In this document: positions 1 to 5,101 of the stretch, one piece after another
Layout of the letters: each line of letters starts with the position of its first letter
How positions within the stretch are numbered: the stretch's first letter is position 1
DNA from: DASXMX01 sp036794395
Lineage (GTDB): Bacteria; Planctomycetota; Phycisphaerae; Tepidisphaerales; Tepidisphaeraceae
Length of the DNA stretch: 19,404 nucleotides
NCBI GenBank assembly: GCA_036794395.1
Contig: DAIRGS010000125.1
Location: forward strand, 1 to 19,404
Reading direction: 5' to 3'
Notes under the pieces: model-generated
Seen by the model: the letters and a program-made list of their open reading frames with translations, nothing else
What the model was told of the DNA's origin: nothing
Databases searched by the model: none
Program-made: the position numbers and the translations under genes

Positions 1-22
1 CCCGGGAGGGAGGTGCGTTCAT
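1..22 (-). CDS. start of a leftward gene, cut by window edge
   Basis: An ATG at 22 opens a frame that runs off the left edge (reads MNAPPSR). An AGGA ribosome-binding site lies just upstream, and the gene follows the Cro-like gene on the same strand after about 70 bases, which fits a second gene of the leftward early operon. Only seven codons are visible, so no function can be given. The 70-base spacer (23-91) shows nothing else recognisable. Confidence 0.4.
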
Positions 23-91
23 CGTCCTGACTTCCCAATGTTTCCGCCGGCCTTCTGCCGTGCGGGGCGGCTTCTTGTTACGTCGTCAGTT

Positions 92-316
92 TCATTCGGC
101 AGCCTGCGGTTCGGCGGATGCGGAGAAGGGCGCGTCCCACACGTCGGGTCGCAGTTCGTGGCGCGGAATACCGGTCAGCGTTTCGATGGTGCGCGCATGT
201 TCGATCGGAATGTGTTTCCACTGGGAAATGCCCTGCGGCTTGATTCCCAAGGCTTCAGCCAACGCCTTGACGCTGCCTGCTTTCTCTATCGCCTTGCTGA
301 TCGGGTCGGGTCTCAT
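92..316 (-). CDS. Cro/YdaS-like helix-turn-helix regulator
   Basis: A 74-residue protein whose residues about 5-55 form a helix-turn-helix of the YdaS/Cro type: a KALAEALGIK-type helix 2, a turn, then a QGISQWK recognition helix, followed by an IPIEHARTIE segment and a TGIPRHELRPDVW ending typical of the family. Such proteins bind operator DNA as Cro-like regulators in the immunity region of lambdoid-type phages. The start is an ATG at 316 with no Shine-Dalgarno site; the predicted promoter would start transcription at or next to this ATG, so the mRNA may be leaderless. It is divergent from the CI-like remnant at 399, and two dyad operators (324-340, 348-364) lie between them. The family call is firm; the Cro-like role is inferred from position. 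Confidence 0.85.
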   Translation of the reverse strand: MRPDPISKAIEKAGSVKALAEALGIKPQGISQWKHIPIEHARTIETLTGIPRHELRPDVWDAPFSASAEPQAAE

Positions 317-681
317 GCCGATATGAAAGACATACTTTCAGATTGGACGCAAGTGCTTCTTTCAGAGACCTCCGGGGCGGCCTTCGGTAAGGGAAAGCAT
401 GGCTTTCGCAGAACGATTGGCTGAAATTCTGGAGGTGCGCGGGTCCAACATATCGGAACTGGCGAGACACATGGGCGTCTCGCCGGCTCAAAGGGCGCGC
501 CTGGTCGTTCATCGATGGCGACGATCTCCACGCGAACGGCGTTTGCGCGGTAACCGGCCGGCAGCGGCACTGACACGACCTCACGCAGGGGGATTGAGAC
601 CCGCGCCCCGACGTCGGTCTCTGGCAGCCTGCACACTTCGTGCAGCGGGTGCGAGACGTAGCCGGGCGCATTTTCGTCCAT
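313..681 (-). CDS. small early protein of unknown function, probably 3'-truncated
   Basis: The start at 681 is well supported: a GGAGG ribosome-binding site with 5-base spacing and two dyad operators (750-766, 785-801) upstream. The first 65 or so residues look like authentic protein (acidic MDENAPGYVSH opening, then VRVEIVAIDERPGAPFEPA). From about 495 leftward the frame becomes the antisense of the CI-like gene and then reads through both left operators. That part is unlikely to be the native C-terminus, so the gene seems to have lost its true end. No family was recognised. As it stands the frame encodes 122 residues. It converges with, and overlaps, the CI-like remnant on the other strand. 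Confidence 0.5.
   Translation of the reverse strand: MDENAPGYVSHPLHEVCRLPETDVGARVSIPLREVVSVPLPAGYRANAVRVEIVAIDERPGAPFEPARRPCVSPVPICWTRAPPEFQPIVLRKPCFPLPKAAPEVSERSTCVQSESMSFISA
323..352 (-). promoter_or_regulatory. candidate promoter of the Cro-like gene
   Basis: On the minus strand there is a TTGCGT -35-like box (352-347), an 18-base spacer, and a TTTCAT -10-like box (328-323) overlapping the first dyad operator. The predicted start of transcription falls on or next to the ATG at 316. The same arrangement (CTTGCGTCCA, then the dyad, ending in TTTCAT) recurs at 773-802 in front of the rightward operon, which is the main support. Both boxes are imperfect matches to sigma-70 consensus. Confidence 0.45.
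324..340. promoter_or_regulatory. operator dyad 1 (perfect half-sites)
   Basis: TGAAAG-ACATA-CTTTCA is a perfect 6+6 inverted repeat with a 5-base centre. It lies 8 bases upstream of the Cro-like start and overlaps its candidate -10 box, where repressor binding would block transcription. It is one of four dyads of the same design in the first 810 bases. Confidence 0.75.
348..364. promoter_or_regulatory. operator dyad 2 (degenerate left half)
   Basis: CGCAAG-TGCTT-CTTTCA matches the dyad consensus TGAAAG-N5-CTTTCA at 4 of 6 positions in the left half and 6 of 6 in the right half, with identical spacing. Its centre is 24 bp from that of operator 1. It overlaps the -35-like box of the Cro-like promoter and lies upstream of the CI-like gene at 399. 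Confidence 0.55.
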
Positions 682-695
682 ATGAACCTCCATAA
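399..695 (+). pseudogene. truncated CI-like phage repressor remnant
   Basis: Residues 1-31 (MAFAERLAEILEVRG, then SNISELARHMGVSPAQ) match the first helices of an XRE-type helix-turn-helix as in CI repressors. An AAGGGA ribosome-binding site sits just before the ATG, and the gene is divergent from the Cro-like gene across two operators, which is the classical repressor position. After about residue 31 the sequence turns into Arg/Pro-rich translation that is the antisense of the gene starting at 681. The recognition helix is lost, and no dimerisation or S24 autocleavage domain follows. Neither of the other two plus frames restores a repressor sequence. The simplest reading is a deletion or recombination near 485-495 that removed the rest. 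The remnant is unlikely to bind DNA. Confidence 0.6.
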
Positions 696-749
696 TATAA
701 AGCCAATTCCGGACCCTATTTCCGGACCATAACTCGCGGGCCGACGGTA

Positions 750-766
750 TGAAAGTTTTTCTTTCT
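750..766. promoter_or_regulatory. operator dyad 3 (one mismatch)
   Basis: TGAAAG-TTTTT-CTTTCT matches the 17-bp consensus at 11 of 12 half-site positions. It lies between the leftward gene starting at 681 and the rightward operon starting at 827, so it can serve either promoter. Its centre is 35 bp from that of operator 4. Confidence 0.65.
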
Positions 767-773
767 TTTCTGC

Positions 774-802
774 TTGCGTCCATATGAAAGCTGTGCTTTC
801 AT
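774..802 (+). promoter_or_regulatory. candidate promoter of the rightward early operon
   Basis: A TTGCGT -35-like box (774-779), a 17-base spacer and a TTTCAT -10-like box (797-802) lie upstream of the first gene at 827. Operator 4 fills most of the spacer and the -10 box. The same box-dyad-box layout occurs on the minus strand in front of the Cro-like gene. Transcription would begin near 809, leaving a short leader with a GGGAG ribosome-binding site. Confidence 0.5.
785..801. promoter_or_regulatory. operator dyad 4 (perfect half-sites)
   Basis: TGAAAG-CTGTG-CTTTCA is a perfect 6+6 dyad; with flanking bases it extends to 8-bp arms (ATGAAAGC and GCTTTCAT) around a TGT centre. It overlaps the candidate -10 box of the early operon. 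Confidence 0.75.
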
Positions 803-826
803 TCTCCCGTCACCAGGGAGAACACC

Positions 827-997
827 ATGTCGGCCAGGATGTCAATCCAGCCTGCCTTAGTTGAGCCGCCGCCCCGCCCCGCCGTGTCACTTCGCGGACA
901 TGCGGATGCCCTGGTCCCGATGGCTCGGCGGAGTGGGATCGAGGCTGTCGCGCGTGCTTACGACGCCGGGCTGAGCGTTCCTGCGGTGCGGTCATGA
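827..997 (+). CDS. first gene of the early operon, small unknown protein
   Basis: A 56-residue protein preceded by a GGGAG ribosome-binding site 8 bases before the ATG. It begins MSARMSIQPALVEPPPRP, so the N-terminus is proline-rich, and the second half (GIEAVARAYDAGLSVPAV) looks like a short amphipathic helix pair. Its stop overlaps the next start as ATGA, which marks it as part of a coupled operon. It is the first gene after operator 4 and the early promoter, where lambdoid-type phages often place small regulatory proteins. No family is recognised and the function is unknown. Confidence 0.7.
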   Translation: MSARMSIQPALVEPPPRPAVSLRGHADALVPMARRSGIEAVARAYDAGLSVPAVRS

Positions 998-1230
998 CCT
1001 ATCGCATCACAAAGAGCCCGGTCACTCACGCTAACGTGTGGTGGGAAGCGGACGAAACGATCGCCGATGGCTATGAATACGTTCGTGATGCGACGCCCGA
1101 AGAAGCCGAGTTGATCACCCGTATTCTGAAACAAGACGCATCGGGCCGTATACCGGCGCTTACTCTCGGGGACCGGCTCAATGCGTTGCTGAATCCTCCT
1201 CGCGCCGTGGCCGCGGAGGGCGAGCGATGA
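994..1230 (+). CDS. small early protein, unknown
   Basis: A 78-residue soluble protein (MTYRITKSPVTHANVWWEAD at the start), with a DATPEEAELITRILKQDAS segment that looks helical. It starts on an ATGA overlap with the previous stop and ends in another ATGA overlap, so its translation is likely coupled on both sides. No catalytic motif, cysteine cluster or membrane segment is visible. It may be an accessory early phage protein; the function is unknown. Confidence 0.7.
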   Translation: MTYRITKSPVTHANVWWEADETIADGYEYVRDATPEEAELITRILKQDASGRIPALTLGDRLNALLNPPRAVAAEGER

Positions 1231-1310
1231 ACTGCCCGCTCTACAAAGGACTTGCGTTCGGCTGCGCTTCTGGTGCGGCGTTCTGGCTCTTCATGTGGTG
1301 GGTGCTGTGA
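1227..1310 (+). CDS. 27-residue single-pass membrane peptide
   Basis: A tiny gene starting on an ATGA overlap (1227) and ending on a GTGA overlap (stop at 1308). The product begins MNCPLYKGLAFGCAS and continues as a hydrophobic, Trp-rich stretch (about residues 7-27), one membrane-spanning segment that fills most of the peptide. The exact stitching between neighbours at both ends, with no frame left unused, is the main evidence for a real gene. It is comparable in kind to the 34-residue membrane peptide at 3337. Role unknown. Confidence 0.6.
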   Translation: MNCPLYKGLAFGCASGAAFWLFMWWVL

Positions 1311-1561
1311 ACCCGTTCGCCCCCAAAACAATCCGGCACGATGCGTATCAGAGCATCCTTGACCGGGTGGATTTGTCCGAGGGCGTCATGGGGGTTGGCG
1401 GCGCCGCGCACGAACCTGACACGCGCGACCTTCAACGCGAAATGGATCCTGAGTCGATCGCAGCACAAGAGGCTCTGATTGAACGCGACCGCGCGCGGCA
1501 CGCAATCTGGCTGAGCCAACTCAGCGCCAAATCGCGCAACCGGATGGGGATTGTAGGATGA
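1307..1561 (+). CDS. small early protein, unknown
   Basis: The GTG at 1307 is chosen because it overlaps the preceding stop (GTGA) with a GGTGG-like ribosome-binding site upstream; an ATG four codons earlier is in frame but inside the previous gene. The product has 84 residues, starts MNPFAPKTIRHDAYQ, has a glycine-rich GVMGVGGAA stretch and a charged helical second half (AAQEALIERDRARHAIW). It ends in an ATGA overlap with the next gene. No family recognised. Confidence 0.7.
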   Translation: MNPFAPKTIRHDAYQSILDRVDLSEGVMGVGGAAHEPDTRDLQREMDPESIAAQEALIERDRARHAIWLSQLSAKSRNRMGIVG

Positions 1562-1782
1562 ACACGCTGGACAAATGGGCAATGAAGAACATCCTTCACC
1601 GGCTCTCATTGATTGAGAGCAACCAGGATTTCCTGGCCAGCTTGTACCCGAGTTTGCGGCAGAGTGCGTGCGGGAGCCAAAACAAAATATGGGTCAATGA
1701 GATACGCAACCTCCTTCTTGATGCCGCGCTGAGCGACATCGCGGTTGAGCCCTCAGAAGCGAAAAAGGGACCAGACGCATGA
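1558..1782 (+). CDS. small early protein, unknown
   Basis: A 74-residue protein starting on an ATGA overlap and ending on one with the ERF gene, immediately upstream of it. It is mostly helical in character (NILHRLSLIESNQDFLASLY) with an acidic-basic mixed C-terminus (EPSEAKKGPDA). Location directly before the recombination pair suggests co-expression with it, but nothing in the sequence shows a function. Confidence 0.7.
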   Translation: MNTLDKWAMKNILHRLSLIESNQDFLASLYPSLRQSACGSQNKIWVNEIRNLLLDAALSDIAVEPSEAKKGPDA

Positions 1783-2633
1783 GCGAACGATCGACCAAAG
1801 CTGTGGGCAACGCCACCGCCACGATCGAGGAGGAGGTTGCTGCGGTGGAACATCAATTCGCCCCCGCGCGCCAGGACGTGGCTGTGGTGGCGGACGCGCC
1901 GGTCGCCATGGCCGATCCGATCCTCGCCCAGGCCGCTGCCATCGCCCGCCTGCCAGGGCTCAACGAAGGCATGTTCTCCCGATTGATGGAGTGGCAGAAG
2001 GAAGAGCGCGCCGCTCAGGCCAAAGAGCGCTGGACCGATGCGATGAACAAGGCCCAGGCCGAGATTATCCCGGTCGCGCGCACCGTCCAGAACACCCAGA
2101 CCAAAAGCCTTTACGCGAAGCTGGAGGCGGTCGACGCTGCCATTCGGCATATCTACCTGGCCCACGGGTTCAGCGTGTCATACAACACCGTTCCGCCGCT
2201 CGTGGCCGGCAATATCCGGGTCGAGTGCGCCGTATCGCTCGGACGCCACACCGAGCTTTATTATCGGGAGGCCGCGCCAGACACGACCGGGCCGCAGGGG
2301 AAAGCGGTCAAGACGATGCTGCACGGCGGCGCTTCGAGTGAGACCTTCCTGAAGCGGTACGCCCTGTGCGGCGCGTTTAACGTCGTGTTCCGCAATTTGG
2401 ATGACGATGGCGTCGCCGGCGGCAAGAAATACGTGACCGACGAACAGTTGGCCATCCTTGAGGAACTGGTTGAAGAGACCGAAACCAGCCTCCCGGAGTT
2501 CTTCAACCTCATGACGAGCGAGGAAATCCACGAGTTGAACGAGGTGAACCAACTCGACTTCAACCGATTTGCCAATGCACTGGTCAGGAAGAAGAACCAG
2601 CAGATGGTCAAGAGAAAGGAAGCCGCATCGTGA
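1779..2633 (+). CDS. erf: ERF-family single-strand annealing protein
   Basis: A 284-residue protein of the ERF superfamily. These proteins bind single-stranded DNA and anneal complementary strands in phage homologous recombination and genome circularisation. The conserved core spans about residues 70-215: a KERWTDAMNKAQAEI helix, TKSLYAKLEAVDAAIRHIY (the family's Y-A-L-x-x-I-D segment), GFSVSYNTVPP, then the HGGASSETFLKRYALCGAFNV segment (split here as TFLKRYALC and GAFNV) corresponding to the 'YxxRYALxxxFNI' signature, and the acidic NLDDDG patch. The C-terminus (EEIHELN, LVRKKNQQMVKRKE) is helical and basic. It starts on an ATGA overlap and ends on a GTGA overlap with the exonuclease gene, the partner expected to supply single-stranded substrate. 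Strong family call. Confidence 0.92.
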   Translation: MSERSTKAVGNATATIEEEVAAVEHQFAPARQDVAVVADAPVAMADPILAQAAAIARLPGLNEGMFSRLMEWQKEERAAQAKERWTDAMNKAQAEIIPVARTVQNTQTKSLYAKLEAVDAAIRHIYLAHGFSVSYNTVPPLVAGNIRVECAVSLGRHTELYYREAAPDTTGPQGKAVKTMLHGGASSETFLKRYALCGAFNVVFRNLDDDGVAGGKKYVTDEQLAILEELVEETETSLPEFFNLMTSEEIHELNEVNQLDFNRFANALVRKKNQQMVKRKEAAS

Positions 2634-3340
2634 AGATTTACGAATGCGATCAGGGTTCGGACGAGTGGAAGGAACTCCACATGGGGCGACCCAGTGCATC
2701 GCAATTCCACCGGATTCTGACGCCGGCGAAGGGTGAACTCGCGGCCGGCCGCTGGACCTATGCCTATGAGCTTGCGGTCGAGCGATTGCTGAAGGAGACC
2801 AAGCACAGCACCACGGGCCTCTACTGGCCAGAGCGTGGCAAACTCCTAGAGATGGACGCTGTCCGCCATTACGAATTCGTGCATTCCTGCCGGACAACCA
2901 AGGTGGGCTTCATCACGCCGGATCACGGATTGTGGGGCTGTTCCCCCGATCGGCTGATGGTCGACGAAGTCGGCGCGCTTGAGTTGAAGTGCCCGAGCCC
3001 GGAGAAACATATCGACTATTTCGACCGAGGCCCCGGCAATGATTACCGCTGCCAGGTGCAAGGCGGGATGATGATCACCGGCTTTCCGTGGTGGGACTTT
3101 ATGTCATATCACCCTCAACTTCCGGACGCTCTTTATCGTTTCGAGCGAGACGATGCGTTTATCAACAAGCTGCACGCCGCCCTTTCGCAGTTCGTCGAGG
3201 AAGTCGATGCCATCGAAAAGAAGGTGCGCGACGCCGGGTTCGTGTCTGAGATTCACGCCGCCTACGACGATGGCTACAGCGGGCTCACCGACATGAACGC
3301 CGCCGGGCAGATCATCGCTCAAGGAAACTGGGGGGGATGA
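2630..3340 (+). CDS. YqaJ/lambda-type exonuclease
   Basis: A 236-residue protein of the YqaJ viral recombinase family (PD-(D/E)XK nuclease fold), which resects double-strand ends 5'-3' to give single strands for the annealing protein. Visible motifs: the WKELHMGRPSASQF N-terminal motif (residues 13-26), WGCSPDRLM with D107, LELKCPS with E118 and K120, and the YRCQVQGGMMITG motif (Q142, Q144). Together these are the full catalytic set. The start is the GTG at 2630, overlapping the ERF stop, with an AAAGGAAG ribosome-binding site inside the ERF gene. Length is normal for the family. It forms a two-gene recombination module with ERF. Confidence 0.93.
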   Translation: MKIYECDQGSDEWKELHMGRPSASQFHRILTPAKGELAAGRWTYAYELAVERLLKETKHSTTGLYWPERGKLLEMDAVRHYEFVHSCRTTKVGFITPDHGLWGCSPDRLMVDEVGALELKCPSPEKHIDYFDRGPGNDYRCQVQGGMMITGFPWWDFMSYHPQLPDALYRFERDDAFINKLHAALSQFVEEVDAIEKKVRDAGFVSEIHAAYDDGYSGLTDMNAAGQIIAQGNWGG

Positions 3341-3441
3341 TGGACGTCGCCCCCGACTGGATCAGATTGCCGGTGTTCGTCGCCCTAGCTGTGGCGCTGC
3401 ACTGGACGTGGACAACATGCGTCGAATGGTGGATCGGATGA
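3337..3441 (+). CDS. 34-residue single-pass membrane peptide
   Basis: Starts at ATGATG (3337) overlapping the exonuclease stop and behind a run of seven Gs ending in GGGGGG-A, and ends in an ATGA overlap with the next gene. The peptide reads MMDVAPDWIRLPVFVALAVA, then a Trp-rich end (HWTWTTCVEWW). Residues about 9-31 would span the membrane once. Stop-start overlaps on both sides support it. It resembles in kind the 27-residue peptide at 1227. Function unknown. Confidence 0.6.
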   Translation: MMDVAPDWIRLPVFVALAVALHWTWTTCVEWWIG

Positions 3442-3725
3442 GTGATCTCGTGGTGAAGGCGGCGCGGGATGTTGCCAGAATAGAACATATGTGGCCGCAT
3501 GATGACCTTGGACCGTATGAAAGCTGTCTGGCCGAGACAATCATCGACTGTCCTTGCAAGCAAATGGCCAAAGCTGCAATCCGCGCTGCGCTCGACGCGA
3601 TTGCCGAACCGAGCGAGGCGATGTGTCTGGCCGCAAGAGACCGGCCGGATGCGTTGGCTGACAATCTGTACGAAGGCATCTACCGCGCCATGATCGCGGC
3701 GTTGCGGAAGGAAATCGATGTCTGA
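3438..3725 (+). CDS. small early protein, unknown
   Basis: The ATG at 3438 is preferred because it overlaps the preceding stop as ATGA; an in-frame ATG at 3408 lies inside the upstream gene. The 95-residue product (MSDLVVKAARDVARIEHMW) has three cysteines, two of them in a CPC motif, and a helical AAIRAALDAIAEPSEAM stretch. It overlaps the following gene by 8 bases. It may be a small soluble early phage protein; no family is recognised. Confidence 0.7.
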   Translation: MSDLVVKAARDVARIEHMWPHDDLGPYESCLAETIIDCPCKQMAKAAIRAALDAIAEPSEAMCLAARDRPDALADNLYEGIYRAMIAALRKEIDV

Positions 3726-3999
3726 CGCTCCCCTGTCCGCCGAGGACGACGCCGCCGTGCAACTGATCGTGGGTCGGATGGTCGCACGAGCAAAGCGCGA
3801 CGCGGCCGAGATCGAACGGCTGCGCTCTGCGCTGAAGCCGCTGGCCGATCTCGCTGTGGCGATCGATGGGGACGAGTCCTGCGCCAAGCATAAACGCTCC
3901 GACCGATCAACGATTTATCAGGGCAACGCCATGCAGCGAGGGCCGTGGGACATCACCATGGCGCACGCTCGCGCGGCTCGGGCAGCGCTGGAGGCGTGA
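3718..3999 (+). CDS. small helical early protein, unknown
   Basis: A 93-residue protein starting inside the end of the previous gene (8-base overlap). The first 50 residues (EDDAAVQLIVGRMVARAKRD, then AAEIERLRSALKPLADLAVA) form a likely coiled coil. The C-terminus (ITMAHARAARAALEA) is another helix. It ends in a TGATG overlap. No conserved catalytic features; function unknown. Confidence 0.7.
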   Translation: MSDAPLSAEDDAAVQLIVGRMVARAKRDAAEIERLRSALKPLADLAVAIDGDESCAKHKRSDRSTIYQGNAMQRGPWDITMAHARAARAALEA

Positions 4000-4165
4000 T
4001 GTCCTGGCGTCACGCCATGGGGTGCGCCGTGCACCTGGGGATAGGCGAGGAACGTTTAAGTAGTTGGGAGAATCGCTGGCGCACGTGTCGCTTTACACCG
4101 CGAGCGCCGACCAGGAACGGATGGCCGGCGCGGCAATCCACAGGCTGATTGTGAGGAAGAGATGA
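3999..4165 (+). pseudogene. small gene broken by an apparent one-base frameshift
   Basis: The ATG at 3999 overlaps the previous stop (TGATG) and begins plausibly (MSWRHAMGCAVHLGIGEERL), but from about 4070 this frame becomes Arg/Pro/Trp-rich noise and stops at 4148. In a second plus frame, opened by the TAG at 4061-4063, the sequence ESLAHVSLYTASADQER leads into the shared tail MAGAAIHRLIVRKR and stops at 4165, overlapping the next gene's ATG exactly as its siblings do. Loss of one base near the G-run at 4066-4068 would explain the switch. If so, the intact protein had about 63 residues. Alternatives are a sequencing error, or a separate tiny gene starting at GTG 4085. Confidence 0.45.
4121..4165 (+). 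repeat. shared tail cassette, copy 1
   Basis: A 45-bp unit encoding the C-terminal tail MAGAAIHRLIVRKR plus stop, containing the ribosome-binding site GAGGAAGAG and most of the ATGA start of the next gene. It is identical to copy 3 (4500-4544) at 42 of 45 positions. Confidence 0.85.
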
Positions 4166-4335
4166 CCTGGGGAAGCAACCCGACTTTCGCTGTGGTCCGG
4201 TGCCGTTATTGCGGCCAGGAGTGTGTCGATGACATGGACCACGGCCCCTCTCATGAAATGGAATGTCCGAACCGGCCTTGGTGGAAGCGGATGGTAACCG
4301 CCGCGATCGTGCGGCTACAGACGAGGAAGAGATGA
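4162..4335 (+). CDS. small zinc-finger-like protein with shared tail
   Basis: A 57-residue protein starting on an ATGA overlap with GAGGAAGAG as ribosome-binding site. Residues 14-35 carry C14-x2-C17, C21, H27, H31 and C35, a pattern able to hold one zinc ion (CRYCGQEC, then HGPSHEMEC). The rest is WWKR followed by the tail MVTAAIVRLQTRKR (residues 44-57), which is homologous to the tails of the flanking genes. Possible roles are nucleic-acid or protein binding; none is shown. The next gene starts on an ATGA overlap. Confidence 0.7.
   Translation: MTWGSNPTFAVVRCRYCGQECVDDMDHGPSHEMECPNRPWWKRMVTAAIVRLQTRKR
4291..4335 (+). repeat. shared tail cassette, copy 2 (diverged)
   Basis: A 45-bp unit encoding MVTAAIVRLQTRKR plus stop, in the same frame and at the same place (gene end) as copies 1 and 3. 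It matches copy 1 at 29 of 45 bases and 9 of 14 residues, with an identical final stretch AGGAAGAGATGA. Confidence 0.75.
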
Positions 4336-4544
4336 TGCGCACACCAATTTATCGAAATGGCTATGTCAAAATGTTCTTGTCGTTTGTGATCATGGGTATG
4401 GCTCTTACAGTGAGGCAACCGATGATGATGATTCAGTTTCTTGCTGGCGCCTTGTATTTTTGCATGGGATTGAGGCTTGTGCTGATGAGCCACGAGCGCA
4501 TGGCCGGCGCGGCAATCCACAGACTGATTGTGAGGAAAAAATGA
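4332..4544 (+). CDS. small two-segment membrane protein with shared tail
   Basis: The start is placed at ATG 4332 (ATGATG) because it overlaps the previous stop and follows GAGGAAGAG. The 70-residue product has two hydrophobic stretches: about residues 10-27 (YVKMFLSFVIMGMALTV) and about 32-52 (MMMIQFLAGALYFCMG). It then ends in SHER and the tail MAGAAIHRLIVRKK. The basic tail would lie in the cytoplasm by the positive-inside rule. Base composition is noticeably AT-richer than the operon (about 45% GC in 4381-4440), suggesting separate acquisition. Function unknown. Confidence 0.7.
   Translation: MMRTPIYRNGYVKMFLSFVIMGMALTVRQPMMMIQFLAGALYFCMGLRLVLMSHERMAGAAIHRLIVRKK
4500..4544 (+). repeat. 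shared tail cassette, copy 3
   Basis: A 45-bp unit encoding MAGAAIHRLIVRKK plus stop, differing from copy 1 at three bases only. It again supplies the ribosome-binding site (GAGGAAAAA) and start overlap of the next gene (4541). Confidence 0.85.
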
Positions 4545-4714
4545 GCATCATCACTGCGCGAGAAGTCATGCCACTTAATGAGCCTCGCATTACAGTTCAC
4601 CGAGGAAGGGTGCTTATTGAAGGAACCTTTGACATCAACGGCGTGATTGAATTGCAAAATAATATATCTGCGCTAAAGATGTTGGTAAAATCGAAGTTTG
4701 AGCCATGGCCATAA
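4541..4714 (+). CDS. small protein, unknown
   Basis: Starts at ATG 4541 on an ATGA overlap with the previous gene. The 57-residue product begins MSIITAREVMPLNEPRITVH and has a strand-rich middle (GRVLIEGTFDINGVIELQNN). It lacks the shared tail of the three preceding genes. The DNA is AT-rich for this window (22 of 60 bases GC in 4621-4680). No family recognised. Confidence 0.65.
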   Translation: MSIITAREVMPLNEPRITVHRGRVLIEGTFDINGVIELQNNISALKMLVKSKFEPWP

Positions 4715-4765
4715 ACCATAACGGTTGCCCAATGGAAAAGACAACCGCCCGGAAACCAGGAAACT

Positions 4766-4897
4766 ATGAACAGTAACAATGCCTTAACTCGCCATCTCTT
4801 CCTCGGTCAGGAAATGACGTTGGCGGGAATTATGGACCGGTTTCCAATACACGCCGTCAGGGATCGGCGTCAACGCAGTGACAGGAGAGACAAATGA
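4766..4897 (+). CDS. 43-residue basic protein, unknown
   Basis: An AGGAAAC ribosome-binding site precedes ATG 4766, and the stop overlaps the next start as ATGA. The product (MNSNNALTRHLFLGQEMTLA, then GIMDRFPIHAVRDRRQR) is basic at the C-terminus. The MTLAGIMDRFPIHAVRDRR stretch could be a small DNA-binding helix pair, but this is only an impression. A 23-codon frame at 4705-4776 fills the gap before it and is judged weaker. Confidence 0.55.
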   Translation: MNSNNALTRHLFLGQEMTLAGIMDRFPIHAVRDRRQRSDRRDK

Positions 4898-5064
4898 GCG
4901 AGCGTGACCCGGAACCGTGCGACATGTGCGGCGGCGTCGGCGAGTTAGGCCACCTGATGCATGGCCCGAACGGCTATTACACTGAGACGTGTCCCGCGTG
5001 CCTCGGGACCGGCGTTATGCCCGGTGAGACTGATCACGAGGGAGAGTTACCGTTCGGCGACTGA
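4894..5064 (+). CDS. zinc-ribbon-type protein with two CxxC motifs
   Basis: A 56-residue acidic protein with C9-DM-C12-GGVGE and C33-PA-C36-LGTG, the DnaJ-like CxxCxGxG arrangement, which should bind one zinc ion. Small proteins of this type are common in phage early operons, often as partners of other factors. It starts on an ATGA overlap. It is followed by 37 bases before the next gene. Confidence 0.75.
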   Translation: MSERDPEPCDMCGGVGELGHLMHGPNGYYTETCPACLGTGVMPGETDHEGELPFGD

Positions 5065-5101
5065 ACGTAGATCGGCGTGACCAGAGACGGAGAACTGACA
5101 A

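Noticed and set aside
3517..3526. TGAAAGCTGT resembling an operator half-site
   Set aside because: Only one half-site matches and it lies inside a coding region.
4705..4776. A 23-codon rightward frame (MAINHNGCPMEK...)
   Set aside because: No clear ribosome-binding site and it overlaps genes on both sides by about 10 bases; possible but unsupported.
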